Of a stretch of 64,000 nucleotides of DNA, positions 61,160-64,000 are shown one piece after another. The notes beneath the pieces were generated by a model. That model saw nothing but the letters and a program-made list of their open reading frames with translations. It did not search any database and was not told the DNA's origin. Origin of the DNA: Sphingomonadales bacterium (lineage in GTDB: Bacteria > Pseudomonadota > Alphaproteobacteria > Sphingomonadales > Sphingomonadaceae); contig JAGWMZ010000013.1 of NCBI GenBank assembly GCA_028871475.1, positions 1-64,000 on the forward strand, written 5' to 3'. Both the position numbers and the translations under genes were made by a program. Positions within the stretch are counted from its first letter, which is position 1. Each line of letters opens with the position of its first letter.

Positions 61160-61285
61160 ATTCCGTCACCATCTGGGCCAGTGCGTTTCCGCCTGCGCCC
61201 CGGTAGGGAGCGCCCCCTTTAGCGGCAGATTTTTTCTCCGCAAGCGATTCGTGACAAAAAAATGCAGATCGCTGAAAATAGGCTC

Positions 61286-62410
61286 TCAGTTCAGCGAGGT
61301 ACTGTTCCGGCTCCACCGTTCGATGGCCATCAGCGTGCCAACGCAGATCATGTTGGTCATCATCGAGGAGCCGCCGTGGCTCATGAAGGGCAGGGGAATG
61401 CCGACGACCGGCGCCAGCCCCATCACCATCATCATGTTGATCGCCACATAGAAGAACATGGTGGCGGTTATCCCCGCAGCCAGCAGTTGCGAGAAACGAT
61501 CCGGCGCGCGCCGCGACACGCCCATGCCCCAGCGGAACAGCACGATGAAAAAGATGAAGAGGACGAAGAGGCCGCCGATCATGCCCCATTCCTCGCTCAT
61601 CGTGGCGAAGACGAAGTCGGTGTGCTTTTCGGGCAGATATTCCAGATGGCTTTGCGAGCCGTTCATAAAACCCTTGCCGAAAAAACCGCCCGAACCGATG
61701 GCGATCTTCGACTGGGTGATGTGATAGCCCGAACCCAGCATGTCGCTTTCCGGGTCGAGGAACACCAGAACCCGTTTGCGCTGATAGTCATGCAGGGCAA
61801 AGAAGAAGGCGAGCGGGGCCGCCACCGCGCCTGCCGCGCCGCCGGCCATGAACCACCACATCGGTACGCCGGCCATGAAGATCACCACCACCGCGCCAAA
61901 GCAGATGGCCAGCGCCGTGCCAAGATCGGGCTGGAGGATGACGAGCGCGGCTGGCACCGCCAGCAACATGCCCGGTGGGATCAGCGCGCGCCAGGTCCGC
62001 GTCATGCTGGGCGGCAGGTTGGCGAAGAAATGCGCCATGGCCAGCACGATGACCGGCTTCATCAGCTCCGATGGCTGCAAATTCATGAAGCCGATGTTGA
62101 GCCAGCGCTGCGACCCGCCACCGATCTTGCCCACCGCTTCCACCAGCACCAGCAAAACCACCAGCACGCCATAGAAAGGATAGGCCATCTGGCGGAAACG
62201 CTCACGCGGCACGCGCGATACGGCAATGGCCAGCGCCAGGAACAGCGCGAAATGCACCATATGCACCAGCGCCCAGGGCATCATCTTGCCCCCCGCCGCC
62301 GAATAGAGCACGGCCGAGCCGAACAGCGTGAGCAGGCCGAGTGCGCTCAAAATCTTCCAGGGAAGCTGGCGCAGCGGCTCGGGAATGATGGATCGGCTGG
62401 TCAGGTTCAT
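61286..62410 (-). CDS. rodA: RodA, SEDS peptidoglycan glycosyltransferase
   Basis: 374 residues with about ten membrane spans. SEDS signatures: WLNIGFMNLQPSELMKP, LVILQPDLGTALAI, HTDFVFATMSEEWGMIGG and LPFMSHGGSSMM near the C terminus. RodA polymerises lipid II for cell elongation together with PBP2. The start overlaps the end of mrdA by four bases, the usual mrdA-rodA order. It is a core chromosomal gene and anchors the right side of the window as host DNA. Confidence 0.96.
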   Translation of the reverse strand: MNLTSRSIIPEPLRQLPWKILSALGLLTLFGSAVLYSAAGGKMMPWALVHMVHFALFLALAIAVSRVPRERFRQMAYPFYGVLVVLLVLVEAVGKIGGGSQRWLNIGFMNLQPSELMKPVIVLAMAHFFANLPPSMTRTWRALIPPGMLLAVPAALVILQPDLGTALAICFGAVVVIFMAGVPMWWFMAGGAAGAVAAPLAFFFALHDYQRKRVLVFLDPESDMLGSGYHITQSKIAIGSGGFFGKGFMNGSQSHLEYLPEKHTDFVFATMSEEWGMIGGLFVLFIFFIVLFRWGMGVSRRAPDRFSQLLAAGITATMFFYVAINMMMVMGLAPVVGIPLPFMSHGGSSMMTNMICVGTLMAIERWSRNSTSLN

Positions 62411-64000
62411 GGGTGGGGCGGCGCGGTCGGTACGGGGGATGGGGCAGCAGCGGGCGCGGCGCCTTCGGCCAGCGGTTCCGCATCAGGGCTGGCCGCGTCG
62501 GTCTGGATGGGCTGGGGCGGCTGGGCATTGTCGGGCGGACCGGCAACGGCGGCTTCCACCGCCTGCTCGCTATTGTCCACCTGCGGCGCCGTGACGCCAT
62601 ATTGCGCGGCATAGGCGCGGTATTTGGCGGCCATGCGTTCCTGCGGCGTGCCACCCCATTCCTTTTCCATCGGCAGCAGCACGTCCATTGCCTTCTGCTG
62701 GTCGAAAAGCCAGGTCATGATGTCGCGCGCCACCGGGTAGGCTGCTGCCGAACTGCCGCCATGCTCCATCAGCACCGCGCAGGCGTAACGCGGGTTGTCG
62801 GACGGGGCAAAGCAGATGAAATGGCCATGGTCGCGATGCTTCCATGCGCCGATCTTGCCATTGCCGCCATTCATGTTGAGGCCCACCACCTGCGCCGTAC
62901 CCGTCTTGCCCGACATCTGGATGTTGGGGAAGGGCAGCCGCGCGCGGCCCGCCGAACCGCGCCCGTTCACCACTTCGAACATGCCCGAGCGGATGACATC
63001 CATATGTTCCTTGGGCACGCCCAGCGGCTCGCTCGCGCGGATCGGGGCGTTCTGCATCAGGCGCGGGAAGACGATGTTGCCCGATGCGATGCGGCTGGCC
63101 GCCACCGCCTGCTGCAAGGGATTCACCAGCATATAGCCCTGGCCGATGGTGGCGTTCACCGTGTCATAGACGGCCCAGGGCTTGTGGTATTTCTTCTCCT
63201 TCCAATCCGGGTCGGGCACCGTGCCATAGGACTGGTGGGGGAAAGGCAGGTCGAATTTCTGGCCATAGCCCATGCGGCGCAGCATCTTGGCGATGGTGGC
63301 GCTGCCGATCTTCTGGGCGAAATAATAGAAATAGACATCGCAGGACTGGTAGATGCCCTTCCACATGTTGGTTTGCCCGTGGCCATGGTGCTGCCAGCAG
63401 TGGAAGACGCGGTTGCCCACGCGCAGCCCGCCGGTGCAATTGACCGATTCGTTCGGGTCCAGCCCCGCTTCCAGAAAGGAAAGGGCGACCGTTGGTTTCA
63501 CTGTCGATCCGGGCGGGAACAGGCCATGCAGGATCTTGTTGCGCAGTGGCACATGGTCGTCATCGGCCAGCATCTTCCATTCCAGCCGCCCCACACCATC
63601 GGTAAAGCTGTTGGGGTCGAAGCTGGGCATGGAGACGAAGGCGAGAATGTCGCCATTGTGGATGTCCATGACCACGCAGGCGCCGCTGTCGGTGCCGATG
63701 CGCCGCGCGGCATATTCCTGAAGCCCGGCATTGATGGTCAGATGGATCGGCTTGCCCGGAATGTCCTCGCGGGTGTCGAGATCGCGCACGATCTTGCCGC
63801 CCGCCGTCACTTCCGAGCGGCGCGCGCCCGGCACGCCGCGCAATTCCGCGTCAAAGCGCTTTTCCAGCCCGTCCTTGCCGATCTTGAAGCCCGGCGTGAT
63901 GAGCAGGGGATTGTGCTCCTTGGCATAATCCTCGGCATTGGCCGCGCCGACATAGCCGACCAGATGGCCCACACAGGGGCCGCTGGGGTAAAAGCGCGAA
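62407..64000 (-). CDS. mrdA: Penicillin-binding protein 2 (MrdA), N terminus outside window
   Basis: The frame is open to the right edge, so the N-terminal part is missing; 530 codons are visible. The sequence begins in the pedestal domain (GPCVGHLVGYVG), then enters the transpeptidase with SxxK in PPGSTVKPTVAL, SxD-type YQSCDVYFYYF and KTG in MSGKTGTAQVVG. The C-terminal tail is Pro/Ala-rich and not conserved. PBP2 cross-links peptidoglycan with RodA during elongation. Confidence 0.95.
   Translation of the reverse strand, partial: SRFYPSGPCVGHLVGYVGAANAEDYAKEHNPLLITPGFKIGKDGLEKRFDAELRGVPGARRSEVTAGGKIVRDLDTREDIPGKPIHLTINAGLQEYAARRIGTDSGACVVMDIHNGDILAFVSMPSFDPNSFTDGVGRLEWKMLADDDHVPLRNKILHGLFPPGSTVKPTVALSFLEAGLDPNESVNCTGGLRVGNRVFHCWQHHGHGQTNMWKGIYQSCDVYFYYFAQKIGSATIAKMLRRMGYGQKFDLPFPHQSYGTVPDPDWKEKKYHKPWAVYDTVNATIGQGYMLVNPLQQAVAASRIASGNIVFPRLMQNAPIRASEPLGVPKEHMDVIRSGMFEVVNGRGSAGRARLPFPNIQMSGKTGTAQVVGLNMNGGNGKIGAWKHRDHGHFICFAPSDNPRYACAVLMEHGGSSAAAYPVARDIMTWLFDQQKAMDVLLPMEKEWGGTPQERMAAKYRAYAAQYGVTAPQVDNSEQAVEAAVAGPPDNAQPPQPIQTDAASPDAEPLAEGAAPAAAPSPVPTAPPHP

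Overview
The window looks like an alphaproteobacterial, probably sphingomonad (Novosphingobium/Sphingobium/Sphingopyxis type), genome segment. The DNA is very GC-rich. It encodes an oxygen-dependent (CobG-type) cobalamin pathway, a MucR/Ros regulator, DUF2946/DUF2244/DUF1636 proteins and an F-type conjugation system like those of sphingomonad plasmids, and it ends in the rod-shape genes rodA and mrdA. The genus is inferred from gene content only.

Layout. 1-7.6 kb is a worn region. An IS1380-family element (4-1651) cuts a secreted-protein gene just after its signal peptide, next to DUF2244 and DUF2946 genes. A small periplasmic protein gene follows, then a hairpin-dense unassigned stretch (3549-3834). 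A membrane-bound GGDEF gene comes next, split by an IS3-family element (4189-5749), and then an intact diguanylate cyclase. 7.7-11.3 kb holds a cobalamin riboswitch, a TonB-dependent receptor gene broken by a nonsense codon and a frameshift, and an intact NiCoT cobalt/nickel permease gene. 11.4-32.5 kb begins with a second, nearly identical riboswitch and continues with about 21 tightly overlapping genes covering most of aerobic adenosylcobalamin synthesis: cobW, cobN, a cobG-cobH fusion, cobI, cobJ, cobK (on the opposite strand), cobL, cobE, cobM, cobB, cobF, cobO, bluB, a DUF1636 gene, cobT, a ribazole phosphatase, cobS, cobD, cbiB, cobQ and cobU. The cobaltochelatase CobS/CobT subunits and uroporphyrinogen methyltransferase (CobA) are not here.

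33-55.7 kb, all on the minus strand, is an F-type type IV secretion/mating-pair operon read as small exported protein, dsbC, traA, traL, traE, traK, traB, traV, traC, three small membrane proteins, traW, traU, a hairpin-rich spacer, traN in two genes, trbC, an S26 peptidase, traF, a second thioredoxin-like protein, traH and traG. Relaxase, coupling protein and integrase are not in the window. 55.7-59.1 kb, divergent from the tra operon, is a row of small DNA-binding proteins (unknown, XRE, MarR-like, MucR, HU, AlpA/excisionase-like). 59.1-64 kb holds aqpZ, a glutathione-S-transferase-like gene, tRNA-Lys(CUU), rodA and the 3' part of mrdA.

How it fits together. Riboswitch 1 should control cobalamin/metal uptake and riboswitch 2 the synthesis operon. 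The receptor behind switch 1 is broken, so this strain appears to depend on making cobalamin or on another receptor. The tra operon, the divergent regulators with an excisionase-like protein, and a tRNA gene whose 3' end faces them suggest an integrative conjugative element or an integrated plasmid. If its other end lies left of the window, the whole cobalamin cluster would be cargo. That last point is a hypothesis. The least explained signals are the two hairpin-dense stretches (3549-3834 and 44462-44792).
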